Shown here one piece after another: positions 37,110 to 45,220 of a DNA stretch of 64,000 bases. The DNA is from Reichenbachiella agariperforans (lineage in GTDB: Bacteria; Bacteroidota; Bacteroidia; Cytophagales; Cyclobacteriaceae). The stretch is taken from assembly GCF_900142205.1 (NCBI RefSeq), contig NZ_FRAA01000006.1:62001-126000 (forward strand), read 5' to 3'. Below the pieces are notes generated by a model, which saw only the letters and a program-made list of their open reading frames with translations, did not search any database and was not told the origin of the DNA. Numbering within the stretch: the stretch's first letter is position 1; each line of letters starts with the position of its first letter. A program made the position numbers and the translations under genes.

Positions 37110-38477
37110 TTAAGCCGCCAATTTCTCTTTGGCTTGTAGCTCTTTCTCGAACTCTTCTAATTTCTTTTGTTCTGCTACGGCGGCATCTTCGTCTGCTTGG
37201 CTAAACTTGATACCAAGACCGAGCATACTGATGGCGACCACCGCGATACCGAAGTACATGAAACTGTTTTCGAGTGAGGCCCCACTTCTTAGCAGGAATT
37301 GTGCGTAGATCACCGCACCGACGTTACCGCCTGCACCGACGATACCGGCCACTGCGCCTAGAGATTTCTTGTTGATAAATGGTACGACAGAGTAGGTTGC
37401 TCCCTCGGCCATTTGCACGAAAAGTGAGAAAAGAATCATGGTACCGATGGCTAGGCCTAGCATGTCCATTCTGGAGAACAATATGAGTGCAAATCCTTCT
37501 ACGAAGAGCACCATCACGAGCCACTTGACTCTACCAGATAGCCCGCCAGTTTTGGAAAATCGGTCACCTAACCATCCGCCCATCGAGCGTGCGAATAGGT
37601 TCATCAGGCCGAATAGTGCTGCAATCATCCCAGCAGTGGTTTCGTTGAGGCTAAATTTGGTTTGATAGTAGGTTGCTGCACGTCCATTGACGAATAACTC
37701 TAGCCCGAAACATGCACCATAGATGGCAAACAGTATCCAAACCCTACGGTCTTTGACAGCAGACATAAATAGGCCTGATTCGCCTTCTAGTTTTTTTGGC
37801 TGTAGGTCTGGGTTTTCAGAGAAGTTTCCTTTTGGGTCATCCTTGGTATAAGTCCAGTAGAGGTAAGCAACGCCCAACATGATGAGAGCAGGAACGAACA
37901 TGGCTGGTCTCCATTTGGACAGTTCTGAGTTGGCTAGGCCTACTGCGAGCATGCCTGATGCGATCAACGGCATCAAAGCTTGCGTCACGCCTCCACCGAG
38001 ATTCCCCCAACCTGCGGTGGTGGCGTTAGCAATTCCTACGACATTCGGAGCGAACATTTTGGTCGTGTGGTACTGTGTGATCACAAAGGAAGCTCCAATC
38101 ACACCAATCGCCATTCTAGAGAGGAGATAGGTCTCCCAGTTGTAGGCAAAAGATGAGCTGGCTACCACGACCGCTCCGAATAATAATAAATACGTGTAGC
38201 TCTTTCTTGGTCCGATCTTATCACACAAGTTACCGATGATGAGTCGCGCAATAATGGTGATACCAACCGAGGCAATAAAGGCTGTAATTTTTTGTGCTTT
38301 GCTCAGGTCTAAGTCTGGCCCGATGGTAGAGTTCATCAGAGGAGCATGCGCAAACCAGCCAAAGAAGCAAAGAAAGAATGCGATCCAGCTCAGGTGAAAG
38401 GTGCGCATCTGGAGAGAGCTAAAGTCAAGCAAGTTGATTCTAGTCGCTTTTTCTAGTGAAGGTGTATTTGTTTTCAT
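37110..38477 (-). CDS. narK: Nitrate/nitrite MFS transporter
   Basis: A 455-residue major-facilitator protein with 12 predicted spans. The nitrate/nitrite porter signatures are present: FFGWFAHAPLMNSTIGPDL in the first span, RLIIGNLCDKIGPRKSY after span 2, and the glycine-rich nitrate signature NATTAGWGNLGGGVTQ in span 5, matched by AVAGIVGAGGNVGAV in span 11. It is the last gene of the uptake island on this strand. The intergenic region before it carries a 16-bp-armed hairpin and a regulatory dyad. A second, broken narK lies at 48799-50296. Confidence 0.92.
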   Translation of the reverse strand: MKTNTPSLEKATRINLLDFSSLQMRTFHLSWIAFFLCFFGWFAHAPLMNSTIGPDLDLSKAQKITAFIASVGITIIARLIIGNLCDKIGPRKSYTYLLLFGAVVVASSSFAYNWETYLLSRMAIGVIGASFVITQYHTTKMFAPNVVGIANATTAGWGNLGGGVTQALMPLIASGMLAVGLANSELSKWRPAMFVPALIMLGVAYLYWTYTKDDPKGNFSENPDLQPKKLEGESGLFMSAVKDRRVWILFAIYGACFGLELFVNGRAATYYQTKFSLNETTAGMIAALFGLMNLFARSMGGWLGDRFSKTGGLSGRVKWLVMVLFVEGFALILFSRMDMLGLAIGTMILFSLFVQMAEGATYSVVPFINKKSLGAVAGIVGAGGNVGAVIYAQFLLRSGASLENSFMYFGIAVVAISMLGLGIKFSQADEDAAVAEQKKLEEFEKELQAKEKLAA

Positions 38478-38602
38478 CGTTTTGTCAAGTCTAATTGTCT
38501 ACGTAGTTGTCGGTTACTACTTAATTACATGACAAAAGTATGATGAATGATCTGTCTAAAAAATGGTTAATCAGTGGTCTAGAAAAGGTTTATTTACATG
38601 AT

Positions 38603-38644
38603 AAAAGCTGATATAACACAGTTATTTATGTTATATCAGCTTTT
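38603..38644. repeat. Large inverted repeat between amt and narK
   Basis: Two perfect 16-bp arms, AAAAGCTGATATAACA (38603-38618) and its complement (38629-38644), flank a 10-nt loop. On the minus strand it lies after amt and before narK, ending in TTTT, so it can work as the amt terminator. It could instead be an attenuator in a long narK leader. Confidence 0.75.
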
Positions 38645-38674
38645 AAAGTACGTATAGCTGTTTTTTTATTTTAA

Positions 38675-38690
38675 TACGTATTAGTACGTA
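38675..38690. promoter_or_regulatory. TACGTA-N4-TACGTA dyad, narK upstream region
   Basis: TACGTATTAGTACGTA is a perfect copy of the dyad repeated around the nitrate genes. It lies one base past the amt stop codon and about 200 bp upstream of narK. A lone TACGTA half-site is at 38649-38654 and another at 38500-38505. Likely a Crp/Fnr-family operator (inference). Confidence 0.6.
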
Positions 38691-38691
38691 T

Positions 38692-40980
38692 TTATCTTAA
38701 TTTTAAGCCTACTACCAAAACATCGTCTGTTTGTTCGGCGGCTCCTTGCCATTCATGTAGATCATCGAGCAGTATGTTTTGCTGGGTATCGATATCCATT
38801 TTATGGGCTTGTTTTAGCTGAGCTTTGAAGCTATCGATTCCTAGACTATTGCCACTTTCATTGACTTGATTGTAGTAGCCATTGGTATATAGATAGATGG
38901 ACTCACCAGGCAGATAAGAGATCACTTCTCGGGTAAATATTGCCTTGTCGTCATCGGGAGTTTGTCCGACGGGCCATTTGCTTCCTTGGTATTCGGATAG
39001 ACCTGAGGCAGTAAAGTGCAGCAGACCATTGTTGGCACCAGAGAAATAGATCTTTTGTTTCAGTTCGTCCACGATAATGATAGAGACATCCATGGCATCT
39101 TTTAGTTTGGCACTGAGTGTTCGAGTACGAAGTGCATGATCAAACTTTTTGTCTAGCAACTTGAGAACCTTATCTGGGTAGAGCAGTTTGTTGTTGCTGA
39201 AGATTTCCTTGATGAGTGATATACCTAGCATACCTAGAAACCCACCAGAAACACCCATGCCTGTACAGTTGGAGACGATCAATATTTTGTATTCAGAGAT
39301 TTGTTTGAACCAGTAAAAGTCTCCGCTTACTTTTTTGCGCGGTTTAAAGATCAAAAATGCTTCACCAAAGAGGTCTTTGAGTCCAGATTCATCTTCGAGC
39401 ATGGCGCTTTGTAAGGAGCTGACATGCTGGAGCGAACTATCATATTCTGTTTGTTTGTTGCGTAGCTCATCCCTTTCGGCTGTGGCTTCATCTTTCATGC
39501 TATCGAGCATCATACCTAACTGGCGAACGGCCACTAGTGGTGGGATGATACCCCCCGATTCGTCCATGTATTTGATGCGGTCCTCTGCGACCATTTTTTT
39601 GCGTCGCTCTTGACTGATCGATAGATATTCTATGACGCTGTAGATGTTGTAGCCTTTATCACTGATACGGATGGAAACCTGAGATACGGTCTGATCATCT
39701 ACTTCATTGATGCCTACTTCGAGATCATAGTTGCCTACGAATGAACCTTTTTTCTCTTCGATAGGAGACACCCGGAGACCGATGGTTTTTTTGATCACGG
39801 TGAACATGACATAAGAAACGGCCGTGGTGAATAGAAAGCAGGTGGCTACTCCCATAAACTGAATCCCGAGCTGCATCCAGCGGGAGTGCATGAGGAGTTC
39901 TTCCTGACCAAATAGTGCGACACTCATCGTACCGAATACGCCACCGATTCCATGTACTGCAATGGCACCTACAGGGTCATCTAGTTTCCATTTTTCGCTA
40001 ATTACTACATAGAAGATATTGTGAATAACGCCTGCTAATGCACCTATCATCAAACTGGAAATTGGCGTGACGACATTACAGCAAGCGGTAATGGCGACCA
40101 GCCCAGTCAAACTGCCCCCTGCGATTTTTTCGATTACGTCTTTCTTGTTTTGAAACAAATAGGCGTGGAAGAAGCCCGTGAAACAAGCTGCTGCACCAGC
40201 TAGGTTGGTGTTGAGGATGATTTTGACGACATCTTCGTTGAAGGCGAGCGTGCTACCACCATTGAACCCCCACCAGCCGAGCCATAGGATCATTACACCC
40301 AATATGCTGTAGGCATAGTCTGATGCTTTGGTCGGTTGGATGCGACCATAGGCGTCATAGCGTCCAAGCCGAGGCCCTACCATGTAGATGCCCATTACAG
40401 CTACCCAAGCCCCAGTGGAGTGTACCACTGTCGACCCTGCAAAATCCATAAATCCCATGGATGCTAGCCAAGGTTGATTGTCGGGATTCCAGAGGTTGCC
40501 CCAGGCCCAGTGCCCAAATACTGGATATATAAGTGTAGCGGTAATTAGAGACACGATGAAGTAAGCCACCACGCCTGTACGACCAGACATGGCACCAGAA
40601 ACGATAGTCAGTGCCGTCCCTGCAAAGGCAAGTTGAAAGAGGAAGAAGATGAGGATTTTCCCAGAGTCGAGACCCTGACCAAAGAAGTAGTCTAGCCCGA
40701 GAAACCCATCAATACTATCCCCAAACATAAAAGCAAATCCAACTAAGAAAAAGGCGATACTACCTGCCACCCAATCCAGTAGGTTTTTAGCCCCAATGCT
40801 GGATCGATGTTCTTTTTTGACCATACCAGTTTCTAGAACTTTGAAACCTGCCTGCATGAAAAATACGAGTGCGGCGGCTACTAAGACCCAGAGGTCATCG
40901 ATGTTGAGACGTACGAAACCTGCGCCTTCGGGAGGAGTGGAGACTAGACCCAAAAGGGCCAAATTAGAGTTTGGATGCAT
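38692..40980 (-). CDS. amt: Ammonium transporter fused to a degenerate SpoIIE/PP2C-like domain
   Basis: A 762-residue fusion. Residues 1-405 are an Amt/Mep/Rh channel of 11 spans with both twin-histidine pore residues (His187 in STVVHSTGA, His343 in AIAVHGIGG). Residues 410-530 form a linker with a coiled coil. Residues 535-762 match the SpoIIE/PP2C phosphatase fold: VSGDFYWF with Asp554, then NCTGMGVSGG where active relatives have DCTGHGVPGA, YTNGYYNQ where they have a (T/S)DG...DQ pattern, and a C-terminal TDDVLVVGLK. Thus two metal-binding aspartates are asparagine (Asn571, Asn700); codons read AAC and AAT. The domain is probably a non-catalytic ammonium-signal output (inference). No PII gene is adjacent, as it is beside many amtB genes. 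Confidence 0.9.
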   Translation of the reverse strand: MHPNSNLALLGLVSTPPEGAGFVRLNIDDLWVLVAAALVFFMQAGFKVLETGMVKKEHRSSIGAKNLLDWVAGSIAFFLVGFAFMFGDSIDGFLGLDYFFGQGLDSGKILIFFLFQLAFAGTALTIVSGAMSGRTGVVAYFIVSLITATLIYPVFGHWAWGNLWNPDNQPWLASMGFMDFAGSTVVHSTGAWVAVMGIYMVGPRLGRYDAYGRIQPTKASDYAYSILGVMILWLGWWGFNGGSTLAFNEDVVKIILNTNLAGAAACFTGFFHAYLFQNKKDVIEKIAGGSLTGLVAITACCNVVTPISSLMIGALAGVIHNIFYVVISEKWKLDDPVGAIAVHGIGGVFGTMSVALFGQEELLMHSRWMQLGIQFMGVATCFLFTTAVSYVMFTVIKKTIGLRVSPIEEKKGSFVGNYDLEVGINEVDDQTVSQVSIRISDKGYNIYSVIEYLSISQERRKKMVAEDRIKYMDESGGIIPPLVAVRQLGMMLDSMKDEATAERDELRNKQTEYDSSLQHVSSLQSAMLEDESGLKDLFGEAFLIFKPRKKVSGDFYWFKQISEYKILIVSNCTGMGVSGGFLGMLGISLIKEIFSNNKLLYPDKVLKLLDKKFDHALRTRTLSAKLKDAMDVSIIIVDELKQKIYFSGANNGLLHFTASGLSEYQGSKWPVGQTPDDDKAIFTREVISYLPGESIYLYTNGYYNQVNESGNSLGIDSFKAQLKQAHKMDIDTQQNILLDDLHEWQGAAEQTDDVLVVGLKLR

Positions 40981-41018
40981 AAAAATGAGTTGATATAGCG
41001 TTAATAGAACTCATTTTT
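40981..41018 (-). promoter_or_regulatory. Inverted repeat directly abutting the amt start codon
   Basis: Perfect 11-bp arms AAAAATGAGTT (40981-40991) and its complement (41008-41018) enclose 16 nt, and the right-hand end as transcribed touches the ATG of amt. In RNA the hairpin would sit over the ribosome-binding region, suggesting control of translation or an operator. On DNA it is A/T-flanked. Not an obvious terminator, because it is upstream of a gene. Confidence 0.45.
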
Positions 41019-41213
41019 AGGCTAATGCTGCTTTGGGTTTTTTCGTGAAGAAATGCGATACAGCCGCTTAGGTGGAGATGGTTAGGAAAAGCTCGTAGCT
41101 GATGAAAACATTATTTTCTCGAAAATCCAATGATAGTTTATTCTTTGACTCATTAAAATGCCTCTTGGCACGTGAGTTCCTGTTTTTACTACACATATAG
41201 GAGGTAAACGCAC

Positions 41214-41247
41214 ACAGCCGCTCTCTGCTGGGCAAAGGAGCGGCTGT
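41214..41247 (-). terminator. Hairpin ending the nrt operon
   Basis: GC-rich arms ACAGCCGCTC (41214-41223) and GAGCGGCTGT (41238-41247) with a 14-nt loop lie 28 bp beyond the stop of the sensor gene. There is no strong T-run after it on the minus strand, so the terminator call is moderate. Confidence 0.6.
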
Positions 41248-41275
41248 TACACATACTTAATTGTCAGTGGCTAGA

Positions 41276-42109
41276 CTACTCTTCGTTGGTAATGGTCTGT
41301 GCTTTTTTGAGCTTTTTGACTTTTGTTTTCAGTCTACTGTTTTCACTTTTGAGCTTTTTGATGGTTTCATTGGCTTCATTGATGAGGGTTTCGCCTTCCT
41401 GACTTTTACCTAAGTAGGAAATGGACTGTTGAACATATTCATGCAGATCCGAAATTTCTGATTCCTTTTTCTTGGCAGACTTAAACATAGGCCGAAAAAT
41501 AAAGAATGCTTCCAGCATGATTAATACCAGTGCTACAGCCAGTAAGTAGTATTCAGAGGTGGAAAGCTCTTCTACTTTTTGATGAGCCAGCCTGTCATGT
41601 TCAAAGGTGATGTCATTCATTAGCTGCAGAAAGTTTGCTTCATTGTCCGAGATTGTTTTGATGCTTTTCACTAGGGTATCTTTTTCAGAACCTCTAATAC
41701 TACTAGAAAACCCTAGTGTCCTAATATTTCCTACCGCTCCGATGATGGAGTCATAGTATGGTTGAATATTTGAAAACAAACTGATAAGTATCGGAGAAGC
41801 ATTCATTTCTGAGACATCTATATTCGCATTGCCATGCTGTAAGGCATCATGAGACTCAGCCCATAGATCTGCAGCAGTGGTCAGTTCTAATTTGACCGCA
41901 TAGAAGTCTTCCCGTGTTTTGCAACTTTGTAATTTGAGCGCTGCTTTGGTGATTTTTTGACTGAGCATTCGCTGCCTTCCCGATATATTGATAATTCGAG
42001 AATCGGTTTTGCTGTCAGCGATGGCTTTTTGAATTAGTATTTGGCTCGCAACGATCGCGACAGTTAGTACACCCAAAAAGAGCAAATACTGCACGGATAG
42101 TTTTTTCAT
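41276..42109 (-). CDS. Membrane sensor with PilJ/NarX-like nitrate-box domain, no output domain
   Basis: A 277-residue protein with a span near 7-26, a periplasmic four-helix domain (about 30-185), a second span near 188-210 and a cytoplasmic coiled coil to the end. The first periplasmic helix has INISGRQRMLSQKI (about 39-53), closely matching the P-box of nitrate-binding NarX/PilJ-N domains. No kinase, cyclase or methyl-accepting output domain follows; the chain ends in a lysine-rich coil (KLKKAQTITNEE). It starts 6 bp after nrtD and so belongs to the nitrate uptake operon. It may signal by partnering another protein, perhaps the MCP-like fragment at 48216 (inference). Confidence 0.8.
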   Translation of the reverse strand: MKKLSVQYLLFLGVLTVAIVASQILIQKAIADSKTDSRIINISGRQRMLSQKITKAALKLQSCKTREDFYAVKLELTTAADLWAESHDALQHGNANIDVSEMNASPILISLFSNIQPYYDSIIGAVGNIRTLGFSSSIRGSEKDTLVKSIKTISDNEANFLQLMNDITFEHDRLAHQKVEELSTSEYYLLAVALVLIMLEAFFIFRPMFKSAKKKESEISDLHEYVQQSISYLGKSQEGETLINEANETIKKLKSENSRLKTKVKKLKKAQTITNEE

Positions 42110-42115
42110 AATCGA

Positions 42116-42943
42116 TTAATGGTTTAAAAAGTTCATCAAATAGCTCCTGTAGTCATAGTAGTCATCGTGCTCTAATACATGCACGCGATCTCTAGGTCTT
42201 TCGAATGGGATTCTCAGCTCATCTCCGATCTTGGCATAGGGGCCACTGGTCATCATGATGACACGGTCTGCCAAAAATATGGATTCATCCACATCATGTG
42301 TGACCATGAGTGCGGTGATTTGTTCTTTTTGCCATACTTCTAGCAGGACATCTTGTAGCTCGCCTCTCGTGAGAGAATCCAGCATTCCAAAAGGTTCGTC
42401 AAGTAACAAAACTTTGGGTTTAAGTGCAAATGCTCGTGCTATACCGACTCGTTGTTGCATTCCCTGAGACAGTTCTATTGCTCTTTTATTCAGGTCATTG
42501 CCGAGCCCTACTTTGTCTAGGTAGTATTTACAAATATCTAATTTTTGTTTTTTGCTCGCATGAGGAAAAACTTGTTTCACACCTATAAGTACATTTTGTA
42601 GTGCAGTCAGCCATGGGAATAGACTCGGGGACTGAAAAACGACCGCTCGGTCAGGTCCAGCCCCTCGAATTTCCTCTTGATCCACGAGGACTTTGCCAGC
42701 GCTGATCTCGTTGAGCCCAGCGATCATAGATAGTAGGGTGGATTTTCCACAGCCTGAGTGTCCGATGATGGATATGAATTCTCCTTTTTTGACGGTGAGT
42801 TGAAGGTCTGCGAGTACGGTGTAATCTCCCTTAGGCGTAGGGTAGATTTTGGTGATGTCCTGACAGACGAGCATGTCTGGTCGGAGGTCTTTGCCTTGAC
42901 TATTCGCTTTTTGCTGTATTTTGTTTTTTTCTAAAACTTCCAT
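42116..42943 (-). CDS. nrtD: Nitrate ABC transporter ATP-binding subunit (NrtD-like)
   Basis: A 275-residue ATPase of the nitrate/sulfonate/taurine ABC family. Walker A GHSGCGKST near residue 62, Q-loop VVFQSPSLFPWLT, signature LSQGMQQR (glutamine variant of LSGGQ) and Walker B VLLLDEPFGMLD with H-loop MVTHDVDE are all present. A 25-residue N-terminal extension precedes the ATPase fold. Nitrate is chosen over taurine or cyanate because of the sensor, narK and NrtA-like neighbours. A lone TACGTA half-site lies just upstream at 42946-42951. Confidence 0.85.
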   Translation of the reverse strand: MEVLEKNKIQQKANSQGKDLRPDMLVCQDITKIYPTPKGDYTVLADLQLTVKKGEFISIIGHSGCGKSTLLSMIAGLNEISAGKVLVDQEEIRGAGPDRAVVFQSPSLFPWLTALQNVLIGVKQVFPHASKKQKLDICKYYLDKVGLGNDLNKRAIELSQGMQQRVGIARAFALKPKVLLLDEPFGMLDSLTRGELQDVLLEVWQKEQITALMVTHDVDESIFLADRVIMMTSGPYAKIGDELRIPFERPRDRVHVLEHDDYYDYRSYLMNFLNH

Positions 42944-43010
42944 GTGTACGTAGGTTTAGTCTGATAGTATCAGATATTCGATTTTTGTATGTGTGTAGTG
43001 AATCCGGCTA

Positions 43011-43895
43011 TTAAAAGTACTTGACCTTTTCTTTCTCTTTCTTCTTGCCCCACTGTAGTCTGCCGGGCATGATGGGTTGCAGATCGGGGAGTTCTAGATC
43101 GACATGAGTTGTGGATTTTCGATTTGCTCCTACTTTGATGAGGTATTCGATCACCTCGTTTCGAAGATGTTTGTAAGCAGGATCTTTGTTGATCTCAGTA
43201 ATGACTCGTGGTCTTTCGAAATCCACTTTGAACTCGGGTCCTAATGTAGCTTTCGGGCCAGGTTTTAGAGGAATGATGCGGTCGGCCATGACGATTCCTT
43301 CATCTACATCGTTGGTGATGAGCAGACAGGTTTTTTGGTCTTGACTCCATATATTAACGATTTCTTCCTGCAGTGTGCCACGCGTCAGGGCATCTAAAGC
43401 CGATAGTGGCTCATCCATGAGTAGCATGTCTGGGTTCATCGCTAGTGCTCGTGCGACGGAGACTCTCTGTCTCATCCCTCCAGATAGTTCGGCTGGTTTT
43501 TTGTCAATCGCATGGGAGAGGTGTACCATCTCTACATACTTCTCGATGCGTTCTTTCTTTTCGGCTCTGCTGGCGCTAGGGTAAGCCTCATCGATGGCCA
43601 GTTTGACGTTGTCTCGGACGCTGAGCCATGGGAGGAGAGAGTAGTTCTGGAATACTACTCCACGATCTGGACCAGGCCCGAGTATGGGTTTTCCATTTAG
43701 GAGGACTTCTCCTTCATCAGGAAATAGGAGACCATTGACGAGGTTGATGAGGGTAGTTTTTCCACTGCCGGTGAATCCGACGATAGCTACGAACTCGCCC
43801 TCTTCTATGTGTAAGTTGATGTCTTTGAGTACTTCGACTTTGTCTTTGCCAGTGCCATAGGACTTACTGACGTTGTTTAGTTCTAAGAATGCCAT
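43011..43895 (-). CDS. Nitrate ABC transporter ATP-binding subunit (NrtC-like, unfused)
   Basis: A 294-residue second ATPase of the transporter. Walker [10 protein letters not shown] near residue 40, Q-loop [13 protein letters not shown], signature LSGGMRQR and Walker [12 protein letters not shown] are intact; the H-loop is changed to LITNDVDE (Asn for His), so this site may hydrolyse poorly. Cyanobacterial NrtC has a fused NrtA-like binding domain, which is absent here; instead there is a short basic tail ([12 protein letters not shown]). The two unequal ATPases probably form a heterodimer under NrtB. Confidence 0.82.
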   Translation of the reverse strand: MAFLELNNVSKSYGTGKDKVEVLKDINLHIEEGEFVAIVGFTGSGKTTLINLVNGLLFPDEGEVLLNGKPILGPGPDRGVVFQNYSLLPWLSVRDNVKLAIDEAYPSASRAEKKERIEKYVEMVHLSHAIDKKPAELSGGMRQRVSVARALAMNPDMLLMDEPLSALDALTRGTLQEEIVNIWSQDQKTCLLITNDVDEGIVMADRIIPLKPGPKATLGPEFKVDFERPRVITEINKDPAYKHLRNEVIEYLIKVGANRKSTTHVDLELPDLQPIMPGRLQWGKKKEKEKVKYF

Positions 43896-43988
43896 GTCTG
43901 TTTTAGTTAATGGTTAAAAGAAAATAGTTAAGAGTGCTATCCAGTCGTAGTAGTGTATGTCTACTACCTTTTGCTGATTATTAACCAA

Positions 43989-45089
43989 TTATGCGACTTC
44001 AGATTTGTCAAAGGACATGAACTTCTGGATGGTAAGCATGATTCGATCCAGAGCAAACCCGATGATGCCGATGACGAACATCGCTACGATGATTTTGGCA
44101 TTGGAGTCATTGGCGCCATTTTGGAATTCTTCCCAAACGAAGGAGCCAAGACCAGGACTCTGAGCGAGTAGTTCAATCGCGATCAGTACCATCCATGCTA
44201 CGGATAATGTGATTCTAAGACCTGTGAAAATCAGGGGGAAAGAAGCAGGTAAGATAACTTTGAAAATGTTTTTGCCTACCGATAGACGTAGGACTTTAGA
44301 TACGTTCATAAAGTCTTTGTCTACGGTAGCGACTCCCATACTTGTATTGACCAAAGTGGCCCACATGGCACATAGCCCCACACTGATAAAGGAGATCATA
44401 AAGGATTTGTCAAGGTCTGGATCTGTGATCAGTGTTTTGATGATCATAAATACTAAAAGTAACCACACCACTGGAGAGACAGGTTTGAATATCTGTATCA
44501 GCCAGTTGAAGGAGGAGCGTAGGGTGCTGCTAAGTCCGATGATGATACCAATCGGAATCGCTATGAAGGCGGCAAGTAGAAAGCCTGCAAATACGGTCTT
44601 GATACTCGTTTTGATTTGATCTAAAAACGAAGGACGGCCTGTGTACTGAATAGGGTCTTCACCTTTTTCAGCTCTTTTGGCATTGATTTTTTGTGTTTTT
44701 GCAGCGAACTCGTCTTTTTTGGCCGAGATGGCTCTGTGATCGTCGAGAAGGGAGAGATAGGCGCCCCATACTTGGGCAGGAGACGGGAGTGTGTTAGGTT
44801 GGCAGCTGACACTGCCCGCCTTGATGCATGCTTGCATAGCGATGGCTGCTTCTTCGCCTTGATCTTCTCTGGCTTTTTCTATTTTTCTAGTGGCTTCTTT
44901 GTTGAATAGGTAGTTCGCTCCACTGTGCCATATCCCTATGAATAGAATAATAGAGAACACCGGGAAGAGGGCTTTTTTGACAAAGTTGGTTGCGTTTTTT
45001 TTCGGTTCTTCGCCATTGATAAGGCGAATGAGTGGCTCTAGGAATCCAAGGCCGCAGAATCGGACTATTTTGATGAGCTTATCTTTCAT
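43989..45089 (-). CDS. nrtB: Nitrate ABC transporter permease (NrtB-like)
   Basis: A 366-residue inner-membrane permease. The BPD_transp_1 core of about six spans occupies residues 160-360, with the ATPase-contact EAA-type loop (near DKDFMNVSKVLRLSVGKNIFKV) and the C-terminal spans containing VAWMVLIAIELLAQSPGLGSF, which fit NrtB/CmpB/SsuC. The N-terminal 160 residues hold one span and a periplasmic region with two cysteines (MQACIKAGSVSC), an extension longer than in cyanobacterial NrtB. It lies between nrtA and the two ATPases; a hairpin separates it from nrtA. Confidence 0.87.
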   Translation of the reverse strand: MKDKLIKIVRFCGLGFLEPLIRLINGEEPKKNATNFVKKALFPVFSIILFIGIWHSGANYLFNKEATRKIEKAREDQGEEAAIAMQACIKAGSVSCQPNTLPSPAQVWGAYLSLLDDHRAISAKKDEFAAKTQKINAKRAEKGEDPIQYTGRPSFLDQIKTSIKTVFAGFLLAAFIAIPIGIIIGLSSTLRSSFNWLIQIFKPVSPVVWLLLVFMIIKTLITDPDLDKSFMISFISVGLCAMWATLVNTSMGVATVDKDFMNVSKVLRLSVGKNIFKVILPASFPLIFTGLRITLSVAWMVLIAIELLAQSPGLGSFVWEEFQNGANDSNAKIIVAMFVIGIIGFALDRIMLTIQKFMSFDKSEVA

Positions 45090-45167
45090 GATGTAAAATT
45101 TAAGTATGTGTGTGCAATGGGTTGAATAGCGACAAAGGAGGTCGCGGGTGTCTAGGGATTATTGGGA

Positions 45168-45195
45168 GGAAAGAAAACCATGCGGTTTCCTTTCC
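45168..45195 (-). terminator. Hairpin between nrtA and nrtB, possible attenuator
   Basis: Arms GGAAAGAAAACC (45168-45179) and GGTTTCCTTTCC (45184-45195) pair with one mismatch around a 4-nt loop, 25 bp after the nrtA stop. It probably reduces read-through, keeping binding protein and porin more abundant than the membrane subunits; it could also protect the upstream mRNA end. Confidence 0.55.
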
Positions 45196-45220
45196 GTCCG
45201 AATAACCTTTAAATCAAACT

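Noticed and set aside
38500-38523. NtcA-type GTA-N8-TAC site near narK
   Set aside because: The GTA and TAC words are 9 bp apart, not 8; only a GTAGT-N8-ACTAC inverted repeat fits, which is not the NtcA consensus.
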